A DNA stretch of 64,000 bases from Episyrphus balteatus (lineage: Eukaryota > Arthropoda > Insecta > Diptera > Syrphidae): the NCBI RefSeq assembly GCF_945859705.1, contig NC_079134.1, positions 83,584,951-83,648,950 on the forward strand, in the 5' to 3' direction. Below are positions 44,347 through 54,300 of this stretch, one piece after another (the first letter of the stretch is position 1; each line of letters opens with the position of its first letter). The translations under genes were made by a program, and so were the position numbers. The notes under the pieces were generated by a model, which ran no database searches, was not told the DNA's origin, and saw only the letters and a program-made list of their open reading frames with translations.

Positions 44347-44710
44347 ACACTCGTTTCACTAGATATATTCCCAGAATACTGCATACAATTAGGAAGACTA
44401 ACCGATTTCCTTTTTGAATTTATGTATTTCCAAAATTGCTTACTATCGTTCTTGACTTTCGTTTCTATTTCTAAAATATAGCTGTTGAATAGAAAATTCT
44501 TCAGACAGTTAAATTCTAAATTGCATTTTAAATAATTCTTTCGATAAGCAACATTTTTTTGATCAAGTTTGTATTTCTTGTAAGCTTTATTTTTCCTGTT
44601 TTTTAGATTTATTAGCCTTCTATTAAACCAAAGTGGATTCGAATAAGACCTAATTGTTCTCAATTGTTCGAACGACTTCATGGAGCGCTGTTTCCGTAGA
44701 TTTGCCCTCA
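44347..44710 (-). pseudogene. LINE-A ORF2, EN-RT linker (5' end of element)
   Basis: Minus strand: NPLWFNRRLINLKNRKNKAY, KKYKLDQKNVAYRKNYLKCN, IETKVKNDSKQFWKYINSKR and a short tail S-S-E-T-S-V to the TA element. This is the segment between endonuclease and RT in jockey-group LINEs. The endonuclease itself is absent, because sequence upstream belongs to LINE-B. Confidence 0.85.
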
Positions 44711-45078
44711 TATAAGCGTGCTGCGAACTAGCTAGATGACATCTTTTAAAAATGTCTCTAATATGAGTTTCTAAGATTCGTTCTAAGGATTTAAGTAAGA
44801 AAGATGTCCTCTTTTGCCCACTTTGGGTATGAAAACCACGCTAACTTGTCTCCAAGACTTGGGCACATGATTAAGAAGAAGGCAGCCTTTAAAGATTTTT
44901 TCAAGCCATGGAACTGCTATCTCTTGCTGATTTTGCAGCATAATGGGCAGAATACCATCAGGGCCTGGGGATTTATACGGAGAGAAAGTGTTAATAGCCC
45001 AAGCTATATTTATAGTTGCAACTGATGGTGGGATTTATGTTCACTTCAGAGGTGCTATCAACGCACCCAGGAAAGTGA
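44711..45078 (-). pseudogene. LINE-B ORF2, RT N-terminal part
   Basis: Minus strand: TFSPYKSPGPDGILPIMLQN, WLEKIFKGCLLLNHVPKSWR, VSVVFIPKVGKRG, a small internal loss (the F-R-P-I-S-L motif is missing), then LERILETHIRDIF and SSQHAY. This is the fingers region of Loa/I-type RTs. LINE-A begins right after Q-H-A-Y, and the rest of this RT (palm with YADD, thumb) is nowhere in the window. Confidence 0.8.
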
Positions 45079-45086
45079 GTAGTCAT

Positions 45087-47115
45087 CAGTGGCGAAGGGT
45101 TCATATAACTCGATTATTTCCGTCTTACCTTTTGAAATTCTCAAACTCAATAACATAAACTTCTGGCAACATGAATATAATTTCAATCAACACCTGCACA
45201 TGCTGTCAACATTATTTCAAATACTCTTCTTTCAGTTCTACTCTACACACCTATCTGCTTTTCAACTCACCCCATAAACAAACACAAAACTAGAGCAAAA
45301 AAAAGGTAACCCGAAAAATGTCGTCTTATAAACAATAGAACAAATTTGTTTTCTTTCCTCTTTTTTCATTTACTTAGTACTGCCCTTGTGACCTCTCTGT
45401 TTAATACAAGCTTTCTTATGGAAGAAAATAAGACGATATTCTTCGTCTTATTTTTTGGTGAATTTTTATGTATCTCTCATAATTTTTGCTCTGAGTTAAT
45501 GAATTCGCAGTGCGCATGACAGTGTCTGCTTGAGGTAGGTTTCATTTTCATAGGAAGAAAAAAAAGGTAGAAATAAGACGGTTTCATCCGACTTATTTGG
45601 GGAATTTGTGTGTATCACGCAATCGCTGAGCTGATGAGCCAAATTATTATGTTGCGCAGGTTGTGGGTGAGGTAAGTTTTATTTGAAGAAAATCAGTTAG
45701 GAAAATATAAGAGCTATAGAACAAGAAAATAACGCGCTCCTTTCCGACTTATTATCTGAATTTTTATGTATCTTTCCACTGGGCTGTTGTGTCAAAGGTT
45801 TCCACTATGATAAGAAACATGCGTGGATGTTATATTTAATGTCATAAGGCATTTTTGTTGGCAGAAAGTGCATTAAATATAACTGCAATTTCCATAAAGT
45901 GGCACAACTGCCCCAATTGAATTCAGCAAGTCCCAACTCCCTAGAAGAATGCAGTGCAATTTTGAAAATAATAAAAATTTAGATGATGCAAAAATTGTGA
46001 AAAGTTTGTAGATAGTAAGATTTAGTGATTATGACTCATTTATTTAGTGATTGATTATGACTTTAATATCATTGTTCGATAATCAAAAAAGTCGAGAGCA
46101 AGAACTTTGCTTTGTGATTTTTTTTTAATTTAGTGTTCTGAATTCAGAAATCACAAATTGTCATTTGCTAACCTCTAAGATTTTGAAATATTAATTTCTA
46201 TTTGCAATAATCTTTGAAAATAAATAATTTTGAAAAGAAATCAATTTATTTTATATGTACAATAAAATACGAGTATGACTTTTTGACATTCAAAAACTAG
46301 TTTTCTAAAAAAATACATGTTGGTAGAATTCCACTTCAAAAGTACCGAAAAATAACGTTTTCTACCAGTTAATATTCAAGTGTTTCAAAAAAGTGACGGT
46401 CCAATGCAATTTTCACTTCGGGAAAATCCTTTAGAAAAGTATGGTTTTGTTCAAGCTCTATTTTGTAACTTTAAAGGTATTATTTTGTCTTAGGGCCAAT
46501 ATTTCAATAGTCAGATAAACCTCAGATAGAGCTTATTCCTAGGAATAAAAGTTTTTTTTATATTGACATTTGGCAGTTTTTATTCATCTGATAGTCTAAC
46601 TGACGATTGAAAAATCAGGGCTTAGAGGATTCAAATAATTTGAATCAGTTTAGTTTTATGAAGAAAACAAAATTGTAGTTAAAGGATGCTCTTACTTAAA
46701 GTTTTGTATGCACCTAGATAACTGTTGCTTCTGTCGGCGTCGAGAGATCTTTTTAGTTGTAAGGCGCTTCCATGCATAGAAGATAGACTTTCTGATCTAG
46801 CACTTATATCTATAGGTAGAAAAAAACTTCTTCTAAATTCTAATTACTAAAAGTAGACTTGACTTTTAAGAAAAAGTTCTTGCAAAGTTTTATGAAAGAA
46901 ATACGTAGAACTTTGCACACTTTTTAATGGAAACTTTATTAAAAAAAATATATACATATATATTTATACCTATATCTTATGTTTTTGACAATTGGTTTTA
47001 ATTGCTTAATTTCATGGCTTGAAACGCAGAAATGCATTAAAAATTTGGAATTGAATTTCTTGGTGACAAATTTTTCTTCGACTTACCATTTGAAATCATT
47101 CACGCCTCGCCACTG
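45087..47115. mobile_element. hAT-type non-autonomous element, copy 2
   Basis: Termini CAGTGGCGAAGG and inverted CAGTGGCGAGGC are flanked by the perfect 8-bp TSD GTAGTCAT (45079-45086, 47116-47123). It is 2029 bp, collinear with copy 1 at 33466 but without its two insertions, and has its own small segment around 46495-46625 (with GACTATTGAAA-like inverted ends) that copy 1 lacks. It inserted between the linker and RT of LINE-B. Confidence 0.93.
46495..46623. mobile_element. Short insertion present only in hAT copy 2
   Basis: Copy 2 reads ...TTATTTTGTCTTAG then GGCCAATATTTCAATAGTC...GACGATTGAAAAATCAGGGC then TTAGAGGATTC, while copy 1 reads directly TTTTTTCTTAGAGGATTC. The inserted stretch of about 130 bp carries inverted ends (GGCCAATATTTCAATAGTC against GCCCTGATTTTTCAATCGTC) and TTA on both sides. 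A 3-bp TTA duplication fits a PIF/Harbinger-like MITE. Confidence 0.7.
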
Positions 47116-47123
47116 GTAGTCAT

Positions 47124-47729
47124 TAATAATTCTAAGGATTCAGCTGGAGATATTGTCCAGGATCCGTCAGACTTTTTAAGAAACGAGGGATTTGAGTGTT
47201 CCCTTGATAAAACCTTGCTGAGCCTGGCAGAATCCTTAATATTTTCTATGGAATGACAGTATTCCTCCCAGTTTTCCTTTTTGGCTGATGCTATGCTATG
47301 CTTGTAGACTCTTAAGCAATCTTTATAGAGTTCATAGAATTTGTGTTTATGGCAGATGTTGAAGATTGTTCTAGTCATTTTCCTCAGATTAGACAAGTCT
47401 TCGTTCCACCAAGGGGGAAATGTTTTGCTACTATGTCTCACCGGACAAGAGACTTTAAAGGCAGTGATCATAGCTCGTTCAAAGGTTATTACCTTTGATT
47501 CAAGATCATCAACCGAATCTGTATTCATATTAGGTATATTATGTAACTTTGCACTAAAAACTTGACCGAAATTCTTCCAGTCAGTTCTTTTGGGATTTCT
47601 ATAAGGGGGTGGGGTTTTGGTTTCAAACTTATGTTGGAACAGAATCCAACTATGGTCTGAAAAAGATTTTAAAGGGGATACTCTCCAATTTTCAACCTGC
47701 AAATTGGAGTGGCTATTTGTAATAGTGAT
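47124..47729 (-). pseudogene. LINE-B ORF2, EN-RT linker
   Basis: Minus strand: SFSDHSWILFQHKFETK (S-D-H of the endonuclease end), YRNPKRTDWKNFGQVFSAKL, PWWNEDLSNLRKMTRTIFNI, ENWEEYCHSIENIKDSARLS and PAESLELLMTT at the hAT border. It is typical of Loa/I-type ORF2 before the RT. The frame is open over all 200 codons and joins the endonuclease across the 1.8-kb insertion. Confidence 0.85.
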
Positions 47730-48175
47730 GTATAGTTACGGTGACCATATTTCTGGAAGCCAAACCCGGGACGGATACAAAATTCGTTGGATCTTTTTGA
47801 AAAAAATTTAAAATTTTTTTAAATGAGTTTTGCATAATTTTTCATTTTTTGATATTTAGATTTCCTAAACGATTTTATTGTTTTTGTTGAAATCATTTAA
47901 GTCGTTTACGAAATCAGAAATCAAGAAAATGTTTTTTTAACAATGTCTGTTAATAACTTCTAAAAAAATATTTTTTTAATCAAAATCGGGAGAGCTGTTT
48001 TTTAAAAATTTTATTTAAATGGTTTTGAAATTGTATGAACCTTAACACAACTTTTAACATCTCCTTAAAAGTTTTGAAATTTATCTGGGTTCTTTACTCT
48101 TCCATATGTTTTTCTTTATTCGAAAACATTTTTTCTGGTGTATCAACCTGACAAACAGAAGCTGGAACTAAATAA

Positions 48176-49127
48176 CACTGGTCAACAAGGTTTTTGCCAC
48201 AAGAACCAAAATATACTTTCCTAGTAGTTTTTGGGGTGCTGAATCCGAATCTGAAGTCAGAAAAATTTGATTGGCCTTCGTTTTTGAAATATTACAGTTA
48301 GAAAATGTCAAAAAACGTAATTTTGGCTGTTTTCGAGGTTATGTTTTTATGTGGAGTAATTAATTGTGAATAAATTTGTAACGGTGCCAATAAGAGCTAG
48401 TTTTATTCATTCAAAAAATGTTTAAATCTTTCCGATATCTCTTTTATTGCCCGAGATATTTAAAATTTAAGTAGCGGTCTTTGAATCAGAAACAACACTG
48501 GCCAACCAAATTACACTTTTTTTTGCCACAAGAATCAAAATATACTTTTCTGAAGGTTTTTGGGTTGCTGAACTCGAATCCACAATCAGAAAAATTTTAT
48601 TAGCCTTCGTTCTTAAAATATTACCGTTATAAAATGCAAAAAAGGGTTTTTTTATAACGGTTATATTTCAAGAACGGAGGCTAATAGAATTTTTCCGATT
48701 GCGGATTTGAGTTCAGCAACTCAAAAACCTTCAGAAAAGTATATTTTGGTTCTTGTGGCAAAAATTCTGTGGCCAGTGACTTAAACTTTAGATTAAATTT
48801 AGTTTCTCTTTGACTTATTAAATGAAACTAAAGATATCTCGAGCAATAAAAGAGATATCGGGAAAATTTAAACAGTTTTTGAAAGAAGAATATCTGTTCT
48901 TATAATAACCTTTACAAATTTGTTTATAATGAACTACCCCACATAAAAACAGAACCTCGAAAACAGCCAAAATTACGTTTTTTGACATTTTCTAACGGTA
49001 ATATTTCAAAAACGAAGGCCAATCAAATTTTTCTGAATTCAGATTCGGATTTAGCACCCCAAAAACTACTAGAAAAGTACATTTGGGTTCTTGTGGCAAA
49101 AAAAAAGTTAAATTTTGTTGACCAGTG
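48176..49127. mobile_element. Palindromic MITE, outer copy
   Basis: The arms begin CACTGGTCAACAAGGTTTTT and inverted CACTGGTCAACAAAATTT, flanked by TAA (48173-48175, 49128-49130). The arms, about 300 bp each, continue with GCCACAAGAACC and further inverted matches such as CAAAAACGTAATTTTGGCTG. In the centre sits a smaller palindrome of the same family. Confidence 0.8.
48496..48778. mobile_element. Palindromic MITE, inner copy of the same family
   Basis: It begins CACTGGCCAACCAAATTAC and ends with the inverted CACTGGCCACAGAATTTTT. Arms of about 130 bp share GCCACAAGAA.CAAAATATA and CTTCGTTCT with the outer element. It is either an insertion into a relative or an internal duplication. I see no clear TSD. 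Confidence 0.65.
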
Positions 49128-49580
49128 TAATTGACGAACATTTAAAAAAAACTGAAGCCTAGTCTAGAGGTAAAACGAAAATTTTCATACAAAACCAGCA
49201 CAACGAAATCGTAAACAAAAATTTTGCTTTTCGTTGCACAGTACGCAACTTAGGCAACGAAATTCTTACGTGTATTAGAATATATGGAGAGTTTTTAATC
49301 GTTTTTTTACTTTGGAAACTTAGAAAAATTTTCCTTTTCCTTCAGCAGTGTACTAGAAAAATTTTAATTTCCAACCACTGTTTTCTTGTTTTCCGTACAA
49401 AGTATTTAAAATATTGAATAAAAAAATCAGAGAATGTGCAAATATGGGACAATCACGGGACAAATTGCATAATACGGGACACTTATACGTCCCGGGTTTC
49501 TTAAATAAAAACCCGGGACAAGCTGTAGAAATACGGGACAGTCCCGGGTAAACCGGGACGGATGGTCACCGTATAGTATA

Positions 49581-50157
49581 GTACATCCTCCCAACCTTCA
49601 TAGTTTACTGAACTTGGAAATGTGAAGGTTGGAGTAGTACCTCTATTGCAAAGAGTAAGGTTATTTTCACTGATATAATCAAATAAAGACTCACCTCGTT
49701 CATTTATCTCAGAACTACCCCACAGAGTATGACGTGCATTTGCGTCACACCCGATGAGTAGGCTTGTCTTCATTGTACTGGCTTGAGTTGTCACCCTGCG
49801 TACTTCCTCCAGCGGTGACTGTTGGTCATGTGCCATGTACGCAGATGCCAAAAGCAGTCCTTCAGTATTCGAACCTTCTAATTTGACAACGGTCAAATCA
49901 GAGGTGCTAAATTTGGGACACAAAAAAGCTTTTAAGTGTTTTTTAGCTAAAATACATGTTCTTGGCTTACCTTGGCACGAACTGACGGGCTTGTAAAAAA
50001 GGTCATATTGGCTGTCTTGGAGGCCCCTCACTCGGAGGCCATTAATACAGGGCGCTTGTATGCTGCCCACATCAAAGTTTTCCTTCCTTAGGAAAACTCT
50101 CAGGTTATCTGAAGCGCATTTAGAGTGCTTCAGATTAACCTGAACGACGTGCAGCAT
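49581..50157 (-). pseudogene. LINE-B ORF2, endonuclease domain
   Basis: The minus-strand start MLHVVQVNLKHSKCASDNL (N in V-N-L-x-H-x-K) is the usual beginning of Loa/I/R1-type ORF2. Later come LLLASAYMAHDQQSP, LLIGCDANARHTLWGSSEIN (catalytic D-x-N) and ISENNLTLCNRGTTPTFTFP. The second metal-binding residue of the apurinic endonuclease (usually E in Q-E-P) reads Q-A-P-C, so it is probably inactive. It is followed across the 1.8-kb insertion by the linker with S-D-H. It overlaps the end of ORF1 by about 20 bp. Confidence 0.88.
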
Positions 50158-51345
50158 GTTTTAAATTTGTATCGGATTCTGCATCATCAGTTACCAGCTT
50201 CTCGCCGGAGAACCCTGCCTCTTTGGGGGTATCGTCATCACCGACAATATCCTCAACTGGGTCCGCTTCCTGACTTTGCAGAATCTTTATTTTGGCATTC
50301 CTAATGCCAAAACGGAGTTGAAAGTCGGCTTTTTCGAGGGCCCCACGACTAACCTCGCAGATCCTCAGAAGGTAAGACGCGCTGTTCTTTTGCGGCATTC
50401 AGTCTTAATGACTGCCCAGTCATGCATTGGAATCAGCGGGTTTAACTTCTGGAGACTGCGGATCAGCTCCGTTCCGCTTGGCTTGATGCTCAAGAGGAGC
50501 AGCCAAATGCGAGCCAGTGGTTGTTTAGGAATCTTCTTAGCTGGGATAAGCTGGAGCTTCAAACCATCCCATTTATTGCTGATCTCATCAACACTTTTAC
50601 TAAGGAAATCCCTAGAAAACCCATCCTCTCACTTAATTACCCTGTATCCCCTGAGCATCTCACCAGAGTCGAAACTGGGGTACGGACACTCATTCGCAGA
50701 TAGGGTGTAGAGGAAGACCATCTCAGAGAGTTTGGCCTCGATGGAGTTCCACACTGACATCAGACCTTTGCTGTCAGTGGAGAGGTCATCTACAATCGCC
50801 ACTTGAAGATCGTCCCTGATGATCTCACTTAAAGTGCGCGATTGCGCCGTTCCCTGAGGTGGCCCTTTCTTTTTGGTGCCGCCGGTTTTAGATTTCTTTT
50901 GAAGAGGGTTACCCTCCTCAAGAGACTTATTTCTTTTGGCGGTCTTTTCATGATGAACAAAAAGATTGTTGTACTCTTCAACAATCTTTTCGTACTTGAT
51001 TTTATCAGCGGCATCCTTAGCGTGTGGAGTTCCAGCTTCCTCATTTTTAGCAATCTTGCTAAGAAAGAAGGAAGCCCTCTTGAAGTCCACTCTACGATGC
51101 AGACTCGCTGCTTTTGGGTTTGAGTGGGTAGCACTGCTACCCGACGGATTTATTTGGGTTTTGCTGGTTGAGGCATAGAGGTACTACTTGTACCAGCTGT
51201 GCTTCCGGGGTGTGGAGGTTGCTCAGGAGCGCTAGCACTTCTAGCAGTCTCTGAGCTATCCACGATTGTCTCTTGGCTTGAGGCCAAGAGTTCATCCTCC
51301 AATTCGGATGATGTTGCGTCTGTCATGTCTCTGTCCACTTTAAAA
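50135..51345 (-). pseudogene. LINE-B ORF1 (DUF4780-like), frameshifted
   Basis: In order on the minus strand: an acidic Ser/Pro-rich start (MTDATSSELEDELLASSQE...SMPQPAKPK, 51324-51150), and a Lys-rich middle (FKRASFFLSKIAKNEEA, KKSKTGGTKKKGPPQG). The core has SEIIRDDLQVAIVDD, MSVWNSIEAKLSEMV and EMLRGYRVIK. Then come W-L-L-L-S-I-K-P-S-G-T-E-L (another frame) and SYLLRICEVSRGALEKADF, ending near 50160. The core pattern (L.VAIVDD...W..IE..L...RGYRVIK) is that of Loa-clade ORF1 proteins. At least two frameshifts or stops break it. Confidence 0.75.
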
Positions 51346-51716
51346 AGATTATACAAAAAATTAAGGTACCACGAGTAGGTCGGAAAGAAAAAGTCAACCC
51401 CGGCAGAGCCGATTACCGGGGCAAGGCAAAAATTATGACGGATCCTGCCAAGGCATCCGAAAGAGCTCGTTAACGACTGGTTTATCCCCCAGCCTTCCAT
51501 TTCTTCGGCACGGATTATGTGCACGCTCACCCCACCACTGAAAATTAGGAAAATCGATGGTAAAATTGCATTTCTGGTTATTTAACTGTTGAGGAGTTAA
51601 GAACAATACAGCTATGCAACCTGACCTTAGCTGATCACCATCTTGCCAAAAACACACAAGATAAAACGATACCACCCGGCACCCACTAGGAGGGTGTGAT
51701 ACACGGATTTTTGCCG
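51346..51716 (-). other. LINE-B 5' UTR
   Basis: About 370 bp between the TSD and ORF1, higher in G+C than its surroundings (CCCGGCACCCACTAGGAGGG, CCCCGGCAGAGCCGATTACC with an adjacent CCGGGG). Loa-type LINEs carry internal promoters in the 5' UTR, and no specific box is recognised here. Presence of the 5' UTR next to a clean TSD means LINE-B inserted at or near full length. Confidence 0.65.
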
Positions 51717-52850
51717 AGAATTGCGCAAATAGATTAGTTATTATTTTGGGATCATCAGAGCTTGTGTTCAAATAAGTAAGGGTAGAAGGGTAGATATCTG
51801 ATTTCTTTTTAGCGTTAATGAAATGGAAGAATCTTTTAGGATCGGATAGTATGTTGGATTGAATTTTTAAAAGGTAATCATTATACCTATAGAGAGTTAC
51901 ATAACTCAGAAAACAAAGAGTTTAAGCACTGGAAATTAGAGAAGTCAAAGCCAGAACGAGACTGCAGATATTTGCGCCAGAGTATATTTCTTCTATTTCT
52001 GAGTGACTTGAGTTCATTGTTGTACCACGGAGGAGGAAAGTTGGCAGCGTGTAGTAAGTCATTTATTTTCGAAAAGTTTGCTTTACGAAAATTGAAGACA
52101 TTTGGGAATTCAGATGGAATGACAGTAAGGGAGGAGTTATAGGAAAAGGTGTGAAATAGAGGAGGGTGGTACGAATCTAGGGTCGAAAGAAAGTGATCGC
52201 TTGCAGAAAGTATGCAGTTATCTACATCTGAGGAGAAGACGAGGTCGAGTTGCCGCTCTAAATTGTTTTTGATTCCACTTAGTTGAAAAAGTCCTAAGTC
52301 AGAAACGCAATCGGTGAATAGGATTTCCTTATCTGTTGTGGCATTTGAAGTCAAAAACTGTGATTCATCATCAGAGGGAGTCTACTGTAGATTTGGAAAA
52401 TTGAAGTCTCCTAAAACTAGGACAACATCCGATGAGTCGGTGACATCGAAGATAGGGTCAAGAGCATCAACTGCAAGCTGGTATGATTCAATAGGCTGAA
52501 AAGGCCGGATATAACAGCAAACTGTGTAGAGGTTAAATTTGCCAATTTTTGATTTGACGCAAACGAACTCAAAAGAAGGGGAATCACAGATTTTAAGGAG
52601 TGATGAGTCAAAGCGATTATGAATTGCTAACAGAACACCACGACCAAAGGATACATCATTATCCAAAGATCCATCCGCTCTAAGAACATTGAAGTCAGGG
52701 TTGAAGAGTTCATTATCGTTAATGCTAGGTAGAAGATTGGTTTCTGTGAGTGCAAAAATGTCATAGGGAAGAGTTGAAGAATTAAGATAGACAGATGAGG
52801 TTTTAGTGGAAGACCGCTGACATTTTTATAATATAAAGACAAACATTCAG
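51717..52850 (-). pseudogene. LINE-C ORF2, endonuclease domain
   Basis: Minus strand: LSLYYKNVSGL (N-V-x-G-L start, in another frame at about 52830), a frameshift, YDIFALTETNL (E), DNDVSFGRGVLLAIHNRFDS, VLVLGDFNFPNLQ (D-x-N), a stop, CVSDLGLFQLSG, LDLVFSSD and ILSASDHF (S-D-H). A linker follows: PPPWYNNELKSLRNRRNILW, DPKRFFHFINAKKKSD and NLFAQFS at the LINE-B border. It is a complete jockey-type endonuclease, with all catalytic motifs visible, broken by at least two stops or frameshifts. Confidence 0.85.
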
Positions 52851-52876
52851 GAAGATTATTTTGGGATTGAGGAGGT

Positions 52877-54300
52877 TTAGGGACGAAAAAAATTATTAAA
52901 ATTGGTCCGACTTCTTTGTAAATGAGAAATCCAATTTGAATTAACATGAGACGCGAATGACGCAAGATTATTTGCAACATCAGCTGGAGTGAGATTGTAC
53001 TCTTCATGATATCGGACGTAAATTGATCTGATAAAATCAGAGTTGGTAGGGAGACCTTCTTGTTGAATGGAAACTATAAGGTTTGTTCTAGTAACCCCAT
53101 CAACAATAACGGAGTCATGTTTGTCATGTAGGTAAGCAAGGTACAGGCGGATGTTAGCATATATTCTACGATCACGAAGACGAGAGAGGACGTAACGACC
53201 ATCATTGTTAAGATCAACAAAATGTTTTGTTAACTTGGCTACTGGTGGGGTAAGAGGGTTTAAGAAAGGGGGTGAAGATATATGAGGATTATTAAGGCTA
53301 GGGGAGTTTGAGACGGAGCAGTTGGGGTAATTTTGTGAAATGTTATGGGTGAAAGAAAGCTGAGACGTTGTAGTGATTGGGGGACAGTAAGAATAAGCTG
53401 TTGGACGACCATCATCGTTAAGATCAACAAAATGTTTTGTTAACTTGGCTACTGGTGGGGTAAGAGGGTTTAAGAAAGGGGGTGAAGATATATGAGGATT
53501 ATTAAGGCTAGGGGAGTTTGAGACGGAGCAGTTGGGGTAATTTTGTGAAACGTTATGGGTGAAAGAAAGCTCAGACGTTGTAGTGATTGGGGGACAGTAA
53601 GAATAAGCTGTTGGACTCAAAGAAGAAGAGGGTGCAGGGTAAGAAGATGAGGAGGTTGCAGAGTATGAAGAAGAGGATGTTGGGTTTAAAACGTGAGAAC
53701 GAATAAAATTTGGGTAGTTCTTTACCGAGGAGTTTGCGGAAGAGTTAGGGTTGGGACAGCTACTCGTAGAAATATCAGAAAGGTCAAAAGAAACACGTCT
53801 ATTAGGAAGCTTTGAAGAGGGTATTTAAGCTTGGAAGGATTGAGATTTTGGAATTGTAGAAGGCTTAGGTTGAGAAGGAGTGTAAGGAAGGGAAAAGTTG
53901 TGGGTAGCATTGAAAGTGTTATGGAAACGAAAAGGATGAACATAGTTAACGTCAGGATATGTTCCAAGTTTGATATGCCAGTTCGGATCAGGTCTAAGGG
54001 AACGATTGATAAATCTTCTTGAAACGCTCATTATGAATTTTAAAATGGGAGGAGAACCACTTTGACGTCAATGGACTTGGGTAACCCTTTAATCAAGTAC
54101 TTCTCAATTGTAGATACCGTGGCTAGGAGAAGAGGCAGAAGCTGATGAAACGGGATCTGTTGGAGGATCAGTTGAGCGATGGTCGGTAGCCTGGAGCTGA
54201 GCAGATGATGAGGATGATGAGTGTGATTGAACTGCATTCAAAGGAGCAGTATGACGAGGGTCAGCCGAAGTAGAAGATTTAGGTGGTGCCATTGTCGAAG
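52877..54300 (-). pseudogene. LINE-C ORF1, with internal tandem duplication
   Basis: The minus-strand start MAPPKSSTSADPRHTAPLNA is followed by Ser/Pro-rich sequence and SVSRRFINRSLRPDPNWHI, with frame changes between 54240 and 53720. From 53620 it runs open: a 70-residue block with TAYSYCPPITTTSELSFTHN and PPVAKLTKHFVDLN occurs twice in tandem. The C-terminal part follows (YVLSRLRDRRIYANIRLYLA, GVTRTNLIVSIQQEGLP, NLTPADVANNLASFASHVNS). No CCHC knuckle is visible. Position and strand just ahead of the endonuclease make it the LINE's first ORF. Confidence 0.7.
53196..53615 (-). repeat. Two 210-bp tandem units in LINE-C ORF1
   Basis: Units 53196-53405 and 53406-53615 are about 98% identical (ATTGTTAAG/ATCGTTAAG, AATGTTATG/AACGTTATG, GCTGAGACG/GCTCAGACG). 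210 bp is exactly 70 codons, so the duplication keeps the frame. Confidence 0.9.

Larger units (their letters stand above)
29556..44710 (-). mobile_element. LINE-A, 5'-truncated jockey-type LINE
   Basis: Minus-strand order: EN-RT linker (44710-44347), TA element, RT (43478-42178), BEL element, post-RT segment (33005-32794), foldback element, C-terminus and 3' UTR (29907-29556). The frame resumes after the TA element. Across the BEL the coding sequence lines up, though no clean TSD is visible. Across the foldback the match resumes in another frame. The 5' end begins inside the linker, so it is a typical 5'-truncated LINE insertion, here within the RT of LINE-B after the Q-H-A-Y motif. Confidence 0.85.
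47735..49575. mobile_element. DNA element with ACGGTGACCAT ends and 5-bp TSD
   Basis: The ends read GTTACGGTGACCAT and (inverted) TATACGGTGACCAT, and CCGGGACGG recurs near both. GTATA lies on both sides (47730-47734, 49576-49580). Excision of the element with one GTATA restores the LINE-B frame (E-D-V-L-Y-I-T-I-T). It is 1841 bp, non-coding, and contains nested palindromic MITEs. CCCGGG-type motifs (CCCGGGTTT, CCCGGGTAAA) are concentrated at the right end. Confidence 0.8.
24946..51716 (-). mobile_element. LINE-B, Loa-type LINE, multiply interrupted
   Basis: It is bounded by the 14-bp TSD AGAATTGCGCAAAT (24932-24945, 51717-51730). Minus-strand order: 5' UTR (51716 to about 51330), ORF1 (51330-50140), EN (50157-49581), linker (47729-47124), RT N-terminus (45078-44710), [LINE-A and nested elements], RNase H and C-terminus (28459-27640), 3' UTR and an ACCTACCTACC tail at 24946-24965. 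About 300 residues of RT are missing at the LINE-A junction. ORF1 and ORF2 with RNase H fit the Loa clade. Confidence 0.9.
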
